The position numbers and the translations under genes were made by a program. The notes under the pieces were generated by a model. It was not told where the DNA came from, made no database searches, and worked only from the letters and a program-made list of their open reading frames with translations. This document shows positions 25,222 through 32,512 of a stretch of 32,512 bases of DNA, piece after piece. Position 1 is the first letter of the stretch. Each line of letters opens with the position of its first letter. Source of the DNA: Flavobacteriaceae bacterium (GTDB taxonomy: Bacteria; Bacteroidota; Bacteroidia; Flavobacteriales; Flavobacteriaceae); assembly GCA_024644725.1 (NCBI GenBank), contig JAHEHE010000027.1, positions 1-32,512 of the forward strand. The letters are read 5' to 3'.

Positions 25222-25229
25222 CAAATATA
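25222..25229 (-). promoter_or_regulatory. -7 box upstream of candidate small RNA B
   Basis: TATATTTG on the minus strand fits TAnnTTTG exactly. The -33 position (GTT/TGT) is a poor match, so promoter activity is uncertain. Confidence 0.45.
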
Positions 25230-25295
25230 ATGAAATTTTTGTTAAAAAAACACTGTTTTTCAAAAACTTAGCACAAATGCCAAGAATATCTCTCA

Positions 25296-26411
25296 TTAGG
25301 AAAACATGTCTTTCACCTTTTCAAAAAATGATTTTTCGGAGTTCGACGGACGAGGCTTGAAATTTTCATGGTCCTTCATTCTCTCAAAAAACTCACGTTG
25401 TTCCTTGCTCAGCTTTCTGGGTGTCCAAACATTGATGTGCACCAACAGGTCACCTTTTCCGTATCGATCCAGGCTTTGAACTCCTTTTCCCCGAAGACGC
25501 AATATCTTGCCAGACTGCGTGCCCTCATCAATTTTAATCCTGACTTTTCCTGTCAACGTGTCAATCTCCTTGGTCGTTCCAAGCGCTGCATCCGCAACAC
25601 TGATATAAAGATCATAGTGCAGGTTGCTTCCCTCACGCTTCAATGTCTCATGGGGCATTTCCTGTATCACGACCAGGATGTCTCCCGGTATGCCATCGCC
25701 AGGTGCCTCATTCCCTTTGCCTGCAACTTTGAGCTGCACCCCGTCTGTAACCCCCGGTGGGATTTCGATTTCGACGGTTTCCTCCTTTAGGATCATGCCG
25801 TTCGCATCTGCACCTTTAGGACGGTGGTCTACCATTTTTCCAGCACCTTTGCAGGTGGGACAGGTAGTCGCTGTTTGCATTCTACCCAAGATCGTATTTG
25901 TGATTCGCGTGACGCTTCCCTGGCCGTTGCAACTCGAACAGGTCGAAAAGGTGACGCCCGGAGCCTGAACCTGCCTCTTGACCTTGACCTTCTTGGTAAC
26001 TCCGTTCAAAATGTCCTTGAGCTCCAGTCTCACACGAATTCTGAGATTGCTTCCTTTAACGCGCGCCTGACGCCCTCCACCGGAAAAGCCGCCTCCGAAA
26101 CCGCCAAAATGACCTCCGAAGATATCGCCAAACTGACTGAAGATATCCTCCATGTTCATCCCGCCAAAGCCTCCTCCGGCACCTCCATTTTCAAATGCAG
26201 CATGACCGTATTGATCGTATTTGGCCTTCTTGTCAGGGCTGCTCAAGACTTCATAAGCTTCTGCTGCCTGTTTAAACCGTTCTTCAGCCGCCTTGTCTCC
26301 GGGATTCTTGTCGGGGTGATTTTGAACGGCCTTCTTCCTGTACGCCTTTTTGATCTCACTTGCCGTGGCGTTCTTGCTTACACCGAGAACTTCGTAATAA
26401 TCCTGTTTCAC
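25296..26411 (-). CDS. dnaJ: Chaperone DnaJ (Hsp40), reduced zinc-finger form
   Basis: A 371-residue DnaK co-chaperone. The J domain carries HPD (32-34) and is followed by a Gly/Phe-rich linker (about 75-113), the Cys-rich region and two C-terminal substrate-binding domains ending near 350. Only two CxxCxGxG motifs are present (Cys158/161 and Cys184/187) instead of four. By alignment with E. coli DnaJ they correspond to motifs 2 and 3, while 1 and 4 are replaced (the fourth by [10 protein letters not shown]). The start codon is GTG at 26411, preceded by AAAGGA at a proper distance, one of the few clear Shine-Dalgarno-like sites here. The gene follows grpE by 28 bp and is co-transcribed with it. 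dnaK is not in the window. Confidence 0.96.
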   Translation of the reverse strand: MKQDYYEVLGVSKNATASEIKKAYRKKAVQNHPDKNPGDKAAEERFKQAAEAYEVLSSPDKKAKYDQYGHAAFENGGAGGGFGGMNMEDIFSQFGDIFGGHFGGFGGGFSGGGRQARVKGSNLRIRVRLELKDILNGVTKKVKVKRQVQAPGVTFSTCSSCNGQGSVTRITNTILGRMQTATTCPTCKGAGKMVDHRPKGADANGMILKEETVEIEIPPGVTDGVQLKVAGKGNEAPGDGIPGDILVVIQEMPHETLKREGSNLHYDLYISVADAALGTTKEIDTLTGKVRIKIDEGTQSGKILRLRGKGVQSLDRYGKGDLLVHINVWTPRKLSKEQREFFERMKDHENFKPRPSNSEKSFFEKVKDMFS

Positions 26412-26439
26412 TTGATTTTCCTTTAAATTTCAAAGAGCT

Positions 26440-27018
26440 TCAGCTCCCCATTACTACTTTCGGATAGCGAATAATCGTATCACCTAGCTTGTACCCTTTT
26501 TCCACAATGTCGATAATCTTTCCCTTGAGTTTTTTGTCAGGAGCCGGAATCTGTGAAATTGCCTCATGGATCTCAGGGTCAAAAACATCTCCTGCCTTCA
26601 CCTCCACTTCTTTGAGTCCCTTTTGGGTAAGTGTATTTTTGAACTTATTGTAGATGAGCTTCATCCCCTCTAGAAGTGGTCCGTCGGAAGATTTCTCGAT
26701 CTCGTTCAGACCACGCTCAAAATCATCGAGAACAGGCAGTAGTGCAAGCATCAGTTCTTTATTGGCTGTGCTGAATAACTCAATTCGCTCACGAGAGGTT
26801 CGTTTCTTGTAGTTCTCAAACTCCGCGAAAAGCCTTAGAAAATTATCTTTTTCCTTTTGAACTTCATCACTGAGTTTTTCCAACTCATCCAATTCGGATT
26901 CCTCTGCCTTCGTTTCCTCTGTAGCCACCTCGTCGTGTACCTCTTTCTGATCTATGTCGTTTCCTCCGGGATTCTGATCCTTTTCCCGGCCTTTTTCATT
27001 TTGTTCTTTCTTACTCAT
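26440..27018 (-). CDS. grpE: Nucleotide-exchange factor GrpE
   Basis: A 192-residue protein that releases ADP from DnaK. A highly charged, probably disordered N-terminus (1-45) is followed by a long coiled coil (about 45-100, LDELEKLSDEVQKEKDNFLRL and following) and the beta-wing domain with GLKEVEVKAGDVFDPEIHEAIS and a C-terminal KVVMGS. The length is normal. It is the first gene of a grpE-dnaJ pair. The 102 bp before it separate it from murA on the same strand; no clear Bacteroidota promoter was found there, only TAATTTG one base short of the box and an inverted repeat. Confidence 0.95.
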   Translation of the reverse strand: MSKKEQNEKGREKDQNPGGNDIDQKEVHDEVATEETKAEESELDELEKLSDEVQKEKDNFLRLFAEFENYKKRTSRERIELFSTANKELMLALLPVLDDFERGLNEIEKSSDGPLLEGMKLIYNKFKNTLTQKGLKEVEVKAGDVFDPEIHEAISQIPAPDKKLKGKIIDIVEKGYKLGDTIIRYPKVVMGS

Positions 27019-27047
27019 AAGATTTCATATTTATCCTTCTACCCTCA

Positions 27048-27064
27048 GCAAGCAAATTACTTGC
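27048..27064. promoter_or_regulatory. Inverted repeat upstream of grpE
   Basis: GCAAG-CAAATTA-CTTGC, a 5-bp-arm inverted repeat 30 bases before the grpE ATG. It is not a CIRCE element (TTAGCACTC-N9-GAGTGCTAA). It may be chance or a regulator site. Confidence 0.2.
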
Positions 27065-27120
27065 CAAGCGTTTTAATGTGCCATAATGTCACGTAATTCC
27101 TAGGGACAGCGGTCCGAGGG

Positions 27121-28437
27121 TTAAAAAGTGTTGTCTATCCGCTCGATTTTGGCACCGAGTGCGCGAAGTCTGCCATCGATATTTTCGTATCCCCTGTCAA
27201 TTTGGTCAATGTTGTGAATGGTGCTGGTTCCCTTGGCTGATAAAGCTGCGATCAAGAGGGAAACCCCTGCCCGGATATCCGGAGATGTCATCACGGTCGC
27301 CTTTAAACTCGACTCGTGGTTCATGCCGATCACCGTGGCCCGGTGCGGGTCGCAAAGAATCACTTTGGCCCCCATGTCTATGAGTTTATCAACAAAGAAA
27401 AGCCTGCTCTCGAACATCTTTTGATGGATCAAAACACTACCCTTCGCCTGAGTCGCAACTACCAGGATGATGCTGAGCAAGTCCGGTGTAAAACCGGGCC
27501 ATGGAGCATCCGATACGGTAAGTATCGACCCATCGAGATACCCTTGAATCTCATAACTCTCCTGAGCCGGAATGTAGATGTCATCGCCACGTTTTTCCAG
27601 TTGAATGCCCAATTTTCTGAAAACATTGGGTATGAGACCCAAATCCTTCCAACTGACATCCTTAATTGTCAATTCAGATCGTGTCATGGCAGCCATTCCG
27701 ATCCAGCTCCCGATCTCGATCATATCCGGTAAAACCCTGTGCTCGCATCCTCCAAGCGACTCAACGCCTTGCACAATTAAGCGGTTGGACCCTATGCCAT
27801 CGATTTTGGCGCCCATGCTCACAAGCATTTTGCTGAGTTGCTGTAGGTAAGGTTCACAGGCCGCATTGTAGATTACCGTCTCTCCCTTGGCCAAAACCGC
27901 GGCCATCAGAATGTTGGCTGTACCCGTCACGGAGGCCTCGTCCAGAAGCATCTCCGTACCTATGAGCTCATCGGCCTCTACTCCATAGAAATACTCTTCT
28001 CGATTGTACCTAAACTTGGCTCCCAGCTTGATAAATCCTTCAAAATGGGTATCGAGCCTTCTCCTTCCTATCTTGTCTCCACCGGGCCTCGGGATGTACC
28101 CCTTGCCGAATCGAGTCAGCAAAGGCCCTACGATCATGATCGAACCTCGCAAGGAGCTGCCATCTTTTTTGAACTGCAGCGATTCGAGGTAGTCCAGATT
28201 CAGATCATCTGCCTGAAAAGTATACGTGTTGGAATCCAACTTGTCGATCTTGACCCCGAGCTCGCCGAGGATGAAGATCAATTTGTTGACATCCCGAATG
28301 TCCGGAATATTGCTAATGGTTATCTTCGAGGGTGTCAACAGGGTTGCACAAATGATCTGGAGAGCCTCATTTTTAGCGCCTTGTGGCACAATCTCTCCAC
28401 TTAGGCGGTGCCCGCCTTCAATGCGGAATACTGACAT
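27121..28437 (-). CDS. murA: UDP-N-acetylglucosamine 1-carboxyvinyltransferase, Asp-type
   Basis: MurA transfers enolpyruvate from PEP to UDP-GlcNAc, the first committed step of peptidoglycan synthesis. The 438-residue protein has the invariant Lys22-Asn23 (GAKNEALQ). The active-site loop reads PGGDKIGRRRLD: where E. coli MurA has Cys115 (GGCTIGARPVD) this protein has Asp121. That Asp form is known to be active and insensitive to fosfomycin, which works by alkylating the Cys. The rest of the two-domain fold is intact (DMIEIGSW, TGTANILMAAVLAKGE, WPGFTPDL, FESRLFFVDKL). It follows the DUF4290 gene by 17 bp on the same strand. Confidence 0.96.
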   Translation of the reverse strand: MSVFRIEGGHRLSGEIVPQGAKNEALQIICATLLTPSKITISNIPDIRDVNKLIFILGELGVKIDKLDSNTYTFQADDLNLDYLESLQFKKDGSSLRGSIMIVGPLLTRFGKGYIPRPGGDKIGRRRLDTHFEGFIKLGAKFRYNREEYFYGVEADELIGTEMLLDEASVTGTANILMAAVLAKGETVIYNAACEPYLQQLSKMLVSMGAKIDGIGSNRLIVQGVESLGGCEHRVLPDMIEIGSWIGMAAMTRSELTIKDVSWKDLGLIPNVFRKLGIQLEKRGDDIYIPAQESYEIQGYLDGSILTVSDAPWPGFTPDLLSIILVVATQAKGSVLIHQKMFESRLFFVDKLIDMGAKVILCDPHRATVIGMNHESSLKATVMTSPDIRAGVSLLIAALSAKGTSTIHNIDQIDRGYENIDGRLRALGAKIERIDNTF

Positions 28438-28454
28438 GGGAACGGATTAAGCGA

Positions 28455-29093
28455 TTATCTTTTTCTGTAATTTTTTTTGCCTTGTTTTTGACCTGACTTG
28501 TGACCTGATTTTTGGTAGGACTTGAAAATCTTCTGTTTTAGCAAGTCTTTTGATTCAGACAGAACGTCTTTCTCCTTCAGCTCCAGCTTCCCCCCTGAAA
28601 GTTCCTTGAGGTGACTCAAGATAACGTCGTCATCCACCGTGTCTTTGTTCCAATTGAGGTAGCATTTTTTCATATGGTTCGCAATGGCGTATACCAAGGC
28701 GTCTTTCATCTCCCCGTCTTCCCATGTAAGAGCCGTATCGATCATGATTTGGATGTTATTTCCGTAGAATCTGTATTTTGACGCTGATCGAGGATAAGCC
28801 AAGGGATCAGGCTTTGCCTGAAGAACCTCACGCTCCGGTTTGGGATAAGGAGTATCGACATCCAAACGATAGTCCGACATGATGAAGATCTGATCCCAAA
28901 GCTTGTGCTGAAAATCAGGCACATCCCTAAGATGAGGCTGCATGTTCCCCATGACATGAACAATGGCTTCAGCCATCTTGTTTCTCTCCTCCCGGTCTTC
29001 AAGTGCGATGCAATGATTGACCAACTTCTGTATATGTCTTCCGTACTCCGGGATGATCAATTTCTCCCGTTCTGCATTGTATTCTAAATCCAT
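28455..29093 (-). CDS. DUF4290 family protein
   Basis: A 212-residue soluble protein of the DUF4290 family, known from Bacteroidota and of unknown function. Recognisable stretches include EYGRHIQKLVNHCIALEDREER, HVMGNMQPHLRDVPDFQHKLWDQ and KYRFYGNNIQIMID. No signal peptide or membrane segment is visible. The C-terminal 30 residues are very basic (KSYQKSGHKSGQKQGKKNYRKR), which suggests contact with nucleic acid or an acidic partner. It lies 17 bp upstream of murA, so a link to cell-wall synthesis or growth control is possible but unproven. Confidence 0.85.
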   Translation of the reverse strand: MDLEYNAEREKLIIPEYGRHIQKLVNHCIALEDREERNKMAEAIVHVMGNMQPHLRDVPDFQHKLWDQIFIMSDYRLDVDTPYPKPEREVLQAKPDPLAYPRSASKYRFYGNNIQIMIDTALTWEDGEMKDALVYAIANHMKKCYLNWNKDTVDDDVILSHLKELSGGKLELKEKDVLSESKDLLKQKIFKSYQKSGHKSGQKQGKKNYRKR

Positions 29094-29166
29094 TTTCTTT
29101 TCTCGCTAAATCATTCTTTTTTACTTGCCCGCAAAGTAATCATTTTTTGACTTTAAAGGGGGCGGA

Positions 29167-31506
29167 TCACTCAATTATCTTCAACTTCGCGAATTGAAGG
29201 AGCAACTTTTTAGTTTCGCCCGAATCAAACCGGATTTCCGCCTTCTGATTTCCACCCGTGCCATCCAGGGTTACGACTTCTCCCCGACCGAATTTTCCGT
29301 GCTCCACTATGCTACCTGTTTTGAGGTCCGAGCCATCGGAAAGAACAACATTCTTAACCTCACTGATCTTTTTGTAGTTACCTCCTGAAGGCTTCGAGGC
29401 TACCCTCGAAACGGGCTTTGATTCTATTTTTTTGTTCTTTTTATGGGGAGTTCGTTGTAATGGCTTTTTAAATCGAATTTTTCCCGGATCCGGACTCCCA
29501 AATACATCCTTGTCAATAAAGGCTTTTGGCTGTGAAACCGGTTTGGGCGCCAGATCTTCCACAAACTGCTCGTCGATTTCCTCCAGAAAACGACTGGGCT
29601 CACAGTCGATGAGCTTTCCCCAACGGTATCTCGACTGAGCGTAACTCAAGTAGACTTGCTGCTCGGCACGAGTAAGAGCTACGTAGAACAACCTTCTCTC
29701 TTCTTCGATTTCACTGCGCGTATTCATGCTCATGGCGGAAGGAAACAGGTTCTCTTCCAATCCGACGATATAGACGAAAGGAAACTCCAGTCCTTTGGCC
29801 AGGTGAATGGTCATAAGAGAAACCCGGGGCTCATCTTCCTTCTCTTTGTCAAAATCAGTGGCCAATGCCACATCCTCCAAAAAATATTCTAATGAGGAGT
29901 CCTCTTCTTTGTCCTTCTGCTCCACGATGAAATCCCGGATTCCATTGAGGAGCTCCTGAACGTTCTCTACGCGGCTAATTGCCTCCGGGGTGCCTTCGCT
30001 TTCTATATCCCTCAGAATCCTCGTGGTCTTCACCACCTGGCTTGCCACCTCGAAAGCATCTTTGCTCCGGGCCTCGATCTGCAGGCTTCCAATCATATTG
30101 ACAAAGTTCTGCAGCTTGGTGCGAATGCCTGAGTTCACCCCAATACTCAGCGTATCCAGCTTTAACAGGACTTCAAATATCGAGAGGTTATTCTGGTTGG
30201 CAGCGAGGGATAGACGGTCCAGGGTAGTCTGGCCGATTCCCCTTGCCGGATAATTGATGACTCGCTTCAAGGCCTCCTCATCATTCGGGTTGACAAGTAA
30301 TCTCAAATAGCCCAAAACGTCTTTGATCTCCTTGCGCTGATAAAAAGACAAGCCCCCGTAAATCCGGTACTTGATATTCTTTTTTCTCAGGGCATCCTCA
30401 ATCGCACGGGATTGCGCGTTTGTCCGATACAGAACGGTAAAGCTGTTGTTCTGCAGCTGCTGTTGCATTTTGTTGTCAAAAATCGAACTGGCCACGAATC
30501 GTCCCTCATCCCCTTCTGAAAAAGTTCGCATTACCCGGATCTTTCCACCTTCGTCATTCGAGGTCCAGATCTCTTTATCCAGCTTGGTCTTGTTTTTGTC
30601 GATCACACTGTTCGCGGCACGAACTATGTTCTTGGAGGACCTGTAGTTCTGTTCGAGCTTGAAGATCTTTACCCCCTCATAATCCTTTTGAAAGTTAAGG
30701 ATGTTCTGGATGTTCGCACCGCGGAAGGCATAAATGCTCTGACTGTCATCGCCAACAACACAGATGTTCTGATAGCGGTCAGCCAATGCCCTGACAATCA
30801 AATACTGGGAATGGTTGGTGTCCTGGTACTCATCGACCAGGATATAGCGAAAGCGATCCTGGTATTTTGCCAGCACTTCCGGGAACCTTGTCAGGAGCTC
30901 GTTGGTTCGCAACAAAAGATCGTCGAAATCCATGGCTCCTGCTTTGAAGCACCGATCGACATAGGCCTTGTAAATGGCCCCGGTTTCGGGGCGTCCCGCA
31001 GCGCGATCCGCCTCTATGAGCTCCGGGTTTTGGTAGTACGAGCGAACTGTGATCAGGCTATTCTTGAATTGGGAAATCCTGTGCAACACCTGCTTGGGCT
31101 TGTACCTGTCCTTTTCGAGCTGCAACTCCTTGATGATCGATGTAAGGAGTCTCACGCTGTCCTGGGTGTCGTAAATGGTGAAATTCGAAGGGTAGCCCAG
31201 TTTCTCGGCCTCACTTCTCAGGATCCGTGCAAAAACGCTGTGAAAAGTACCCATCCAAAGGTTTTTCGATTCGCTCTGCCCGACAACGGACGCGATTCGA
31301 CTCTTCATTTCCCGGGCCGCCTTATTGGTGAAGGTAAGCGCTAGAATGTTAAAGGGGTCCACACCATTCTCCATCAGATGAGCGATGCGATAGGTCAAGA
31401 CCCTTGTCTTGCCCGATCCTGCCCCTGCAATGATGATCATCGGCCCTTCTTTCTGAAGCACTGCCTCTCTTTGTGCTTCGTTCAATGCATCGAGATAACT
31501 ACTCAA
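29167..31506 (-). CDS. pcrA: ATP-dependent DNA helicase of the UvrD/PcrA type
   Basis: A 779-residue superfamily-1A 3'-5' helicase used in nucleotide-excision and mismatch repair and in clearing proteins from DNA. Walker A GAGSGKT (28-34), motif II VDEYQD, motif III VVGDDSQSIYAFRGA, motif IV EQNYRSS, motif V MTIHLAKGLEFPFV and motif VI VALTRAEQQVYL are all present. The C-terminus, after a basic linker, has a Tudor-like domain (VEHGKFGRGEVVTLDG to the end), as in PcrA/UvrD. The start is TTG at 31506: no in-frame ATG or GTG lies before an upstream stop, and the next Met would delete the Q motif. A clear promoter lies 17 bases upstream. Whether it is called uvrD or pcrA is a matter of naming. 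Confidence 0.95.
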   Translation of the reverse strand: MSSYLDALNEAQREAVLQKEGPMIIIAGAGSGKTRVLTYRIAHLMENGVDPFNILALTFTNKAAREMKSRIASVVGQSESKNLWMGTFHSVFARILRSEAEKLGYPSNFTIYDTQDSVRLLTSIIKELQLEKDRYKPKQVLHRISQFKNSLITVRSYYQNPELIEADRAAGRPETGAIYKAYVDRCFKAGAMDFDDLLLRTNELLTRFPEVLAKYQDRFRYILVDEYQDTNHSQYLIVRALADRYQNICVVGDDSQSIYAFRGANIQNILNFQKDYEGVKIFKLEQNYRSSKNIVRAANSVIDKNKTKLDKEIWTSNDEGGKIRVMRTFSEGDEGRFVASSIFDNKMQQQLQNNSFTVLYRTNAQSRAIEDALRKKNIKYRIYGGLSFYQRKEIKDVLGYLRLLVNPNDEEALKRVINYPARGIGQTTLDRLSLAANQNNLSIFEVLLKLDTLSIGVNSGIRTKLQNFVNMIGSLQIEARSKDAFEVASQVVKTTRILRDIESEGTPEAISRVENVQELLNGIRDFIVEQKDKEEDSSLEYFLEDVALATDFDKEKEDEPRVSLMTIHLAKGLEFPFVYIVGLEENLFPSAMSMNTRSEIEEERRLFYVALTRAEQQVYLSYAQSRYRWGKLIDCEPSRFLEEIDEQFVEDLAPKPVSQPKAFIDKDVFGSPDPGKIRFKKPLQRTPHKKNKKIESKPVSRVASKPSGGNYKKISEVKNVVLSDGSDLKTGSIVEHGKFGRGEVVTLDGTGGNQKAEIRFDSGETKKLLLQFAKLKIIE

Positions 31507-31523
31507 CTCCCTTTGTTTTTGAC

Positions 31524-31554
31524 CAAAAATACAATGGTTATTGAAGCCCTACAA
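31524..31554 (-). promoter_or_regulatory. pcrA promoter, Bacteroidota type
   Basis: TTG (31552-31554), 20 bases, then a perfect TATTTTTG -7 box (31524-31531) on the minus strand. The box ends 17 bases before the TTG start codon, giving a very short leader containing AAAGGGAG. Confidence 0.75.
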
Positions 31555-31576
31555 TAAAAGTTATCTACAACTTTTT

Positions 31577-31606
31577 AAAAAAAAAGGGCCGCATCTCTGC
31601 GGCCCT
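31577..31606 (-). terminator. Terminator of the OmpA-family gene
   Basis: GGGCCGCA-GAGA-TGCGGCCC, a perfect 8-bp GC-rich stem with a tetraloop on the minus strand, followed by nine T. It lies 22 bases after the OmpA-family stop codon. Confidence 0.95.
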
Positions 31607-31627
31607 CTTTCATTATTCGAAACAGGA

Positions 31628-32512
31628 TTACATTTTCTCTGCGAGAATCTCAACTCTCCTGTTCTGTTGTCTTCCTTTTGAAGTGCTGTTGTCGCCTATA
31701 GGATTGGCTGAACCAAAACCTACCGAACGAATGTTCTCAGCTGGGAATCCGTTTTCGATCAAATAGTCTCTCACTGCATCTGCTCTCTTTTGAGAAAGCT
31801 CATTGTTGATCTTGTCACTGCCTGTATTGTCGGTATGACCTTCAACGACAAACTTGACATCCTTGTACTCAGCGAGTATTTTGCTCACGCCTTCGAGTCG
31901 AATTGAAGTCTCATCGGTGAACGTATCTTTTCCTGTTCGGAAGTAGATCGCTCTGGCGAGATTGGTCAACTCGGTTTGAGCAGCTTCAGTGATCATAGGA
32001 CAGCCGTAGTTTTCAGCAACACCGGCTACGCCTGGACATTTGTCCTCTGCATCCGGAACACCGTCACCATCCTGGTCTTTGACCGGGCAACCTTTGTTTT
32101 CGACCGGGCCTGCTTCGTTCGGGCATTCGTCATTCTTATCCATGACGCCGTCACCATCGGTATCGGGGCAACCGTTGAATTGTTCCAATCCTGCCTCATC
32201 GGGACACATGTCTTCTTTGTCAGGGAAACCGTCGCCATCTCTGTCAGGACATCCGTTGAATTCGGCCAAACCTGCCTCATTCGGGCAAGCATCCTCAGAA
32301 TCCTGGATTCCGTCACCGTCTGAATCCGGGCATCCGTTGAATTGTTCGAGTCCTGCTACTTCAGGGCAAAGATCGTCCTTGTCCTTTACGCCGTCTCCGT
32401 CGGTGTCCTTTCCACCCAGGTTGAAATTCAGACCCACCATGATCATGGAAGTTGTCATGTCATAAGCCACTTCAGAACCGGGAATTTTACCAAGCGGATT
32501 GTTGGGTCCGAT
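31628..32512 (-). CDS. OmpA-family outer membrane protein with TSP3 repeats (5' end outside window)
   Basis: The C-terminal 294 residues of an outer-membrane protein; the frame stays open to the right edge, reading IGPNNPLGKIPGSE before the GTG codon at 32470, which is internal. The first visible part (MIMVGLNFNLGG) looks like the last strand of a beta-barrel. Then come five thrombospondin type-3-like calcium-binding repeats (DxDGDGxxDxxDxCP), and an OmpA/Pal peptidoglycan-binding domain with VVEGHTDNTGSDKINNELSQ and GQQNRRVEI-like GRQQNRRVEIL near the end. The barrel would sit in the outer membrane while the C-domain holds the peptidoglycan. A strong terminator follows. The family call is certain; the particular OmpA subtype is not. 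Confidence 0.94.
   Translation of the reverse strand: MGPNNPLGKIPGSEVAYDMTTSMIMVGLNFNLGGKDTDGDGVKDKDDLCPEVAGLEQFNGCPDSDGDGIQDSEDACPNEAGLAEFNGCPDRDGDGFPDKEDMCPDEAGLEQFNGCPDTDGDGVMDKNDECPNEAGPVENKGCPVKDQDGDGVPDAEDKCPGVAGVAENYGCPMITEAAQTELTNLARAIYFRTGKDTFTDETSIRLEGVSKILAEYKDVKFVVEGHTDNTGSDKINNELSQKRADAVRDYLIENGFPAENIRSVGFGSANPIGDNSTSKGRQQNRRVEILAEKM
31994..32407 (-). repeat. Five TSP3-type calcium-binding repeats
   Basis: Five protein repeats of 27, 27, 27, 29 and 28 residues, each starting D-x-DGDG and carrying two Cys (one before P after the acidic loop, one in the final GCP). At DNA level the units are similar with a period near 81 bases. They belong to the OmpA-family gene. Confidence 0.9.

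Noticed and set aside
25824-26426. Plus-strand open frame of 200 codons opposite dnaJ
   Set aside because: Antisense to the J, Gly/Phe and zinc regions; the sequence reads as a low-complexity mirror.
27104-27116. Short hairpin GGAC-AGCG-GTCC after murA as a terminator
   Set aside because: Only a 4-bp stem with no T-run on the minus strand.
30688-31344. Plus-strand open frame of 218 codons opposite pcrA
   Set aside because: Antisense to the helicase motifs; no start signal or family resemblance.
31994-32407. Regular repeats that could suggest a CRISPR array
   Set aside because: The roughly 81-bp period is in frame with TSP3 protein repeats of the OmpA-family gene; there are no spacer-like unique units or cas genes.

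Overview
The window is a piece of a Bacteroidota chromosome, most probably from the class Flavobacteriia. Three things point there. The protein families are lineage-typical: DUF3810, DUF4290, an OstA-like LPS-transport protein, a large single-chain PurL, and the secreted family often labelled 'asparagine synthetase B' in flavobacteria. The promoters fit the Bacteroidota consensus (TTG, about 19-20 bp, then TAnnTTTG), and Shine-Dalgarno sequences are mostly absent. Base composition is moderate. Nearly everything is core housekeeping DNA; no prophage, insertion sequence, CRISPR array or tRNA was seen.

Left part (1-6200): the 3' end of purL enters from the left edge and converges on a secreted protein of uncertain function, which lies just downstream of dnaB on the minus strand. 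The intergenic region upstream of dnaB carries a near-ideal promoter almost touching the start codon and a perfect GTTAACAA/TTGTTAAC palindrome.

Centre-left (6200-20522, all plus strand): a DUF3810 membrane protein, two amidohydrolase-family proteins (with one intact and two apparently metal-less domains), a TrmH/SpoU RNA methyltransferase, an M48 membrane protease, a bifunctional Rel (p)ppGpp enzyme, a Fur-family regulator, purA, an OstA-like LPS-transport protein and a class-III aminotransferase. The last four are closely spaced and look like one transcript.

Centre-right (20523-25295): an AT-rich intergenic region and a small secreted protein, a shared terminator, a DoxX/TlpA pair coupled by an ATGA overlap, aconitase, and the RNase P RNA gene rnpB. 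Between rnpB and dnaJ lie two look-alike units, each made of a hairpin, an identical linker and a terminator. They resemble paired small RNAs and are the least explained part of the window.

Right part (25296-32512, minus strand): grpE-dnaJ, DUF4290-murA, a PcrA/UvrD helicase and the C-terminal part of an OmpA-family protein with calcium-type TSP3 repeats. Several housekeeping proteins carry notable substitutions: MurA has Asp in place of the fosfomycin-target Cys, DnaJ keeps only one of two zinc centres, Fur lacks the CxxC structural-zinc pair, and DnaB ends in a tail like that of single-strand binding protein.
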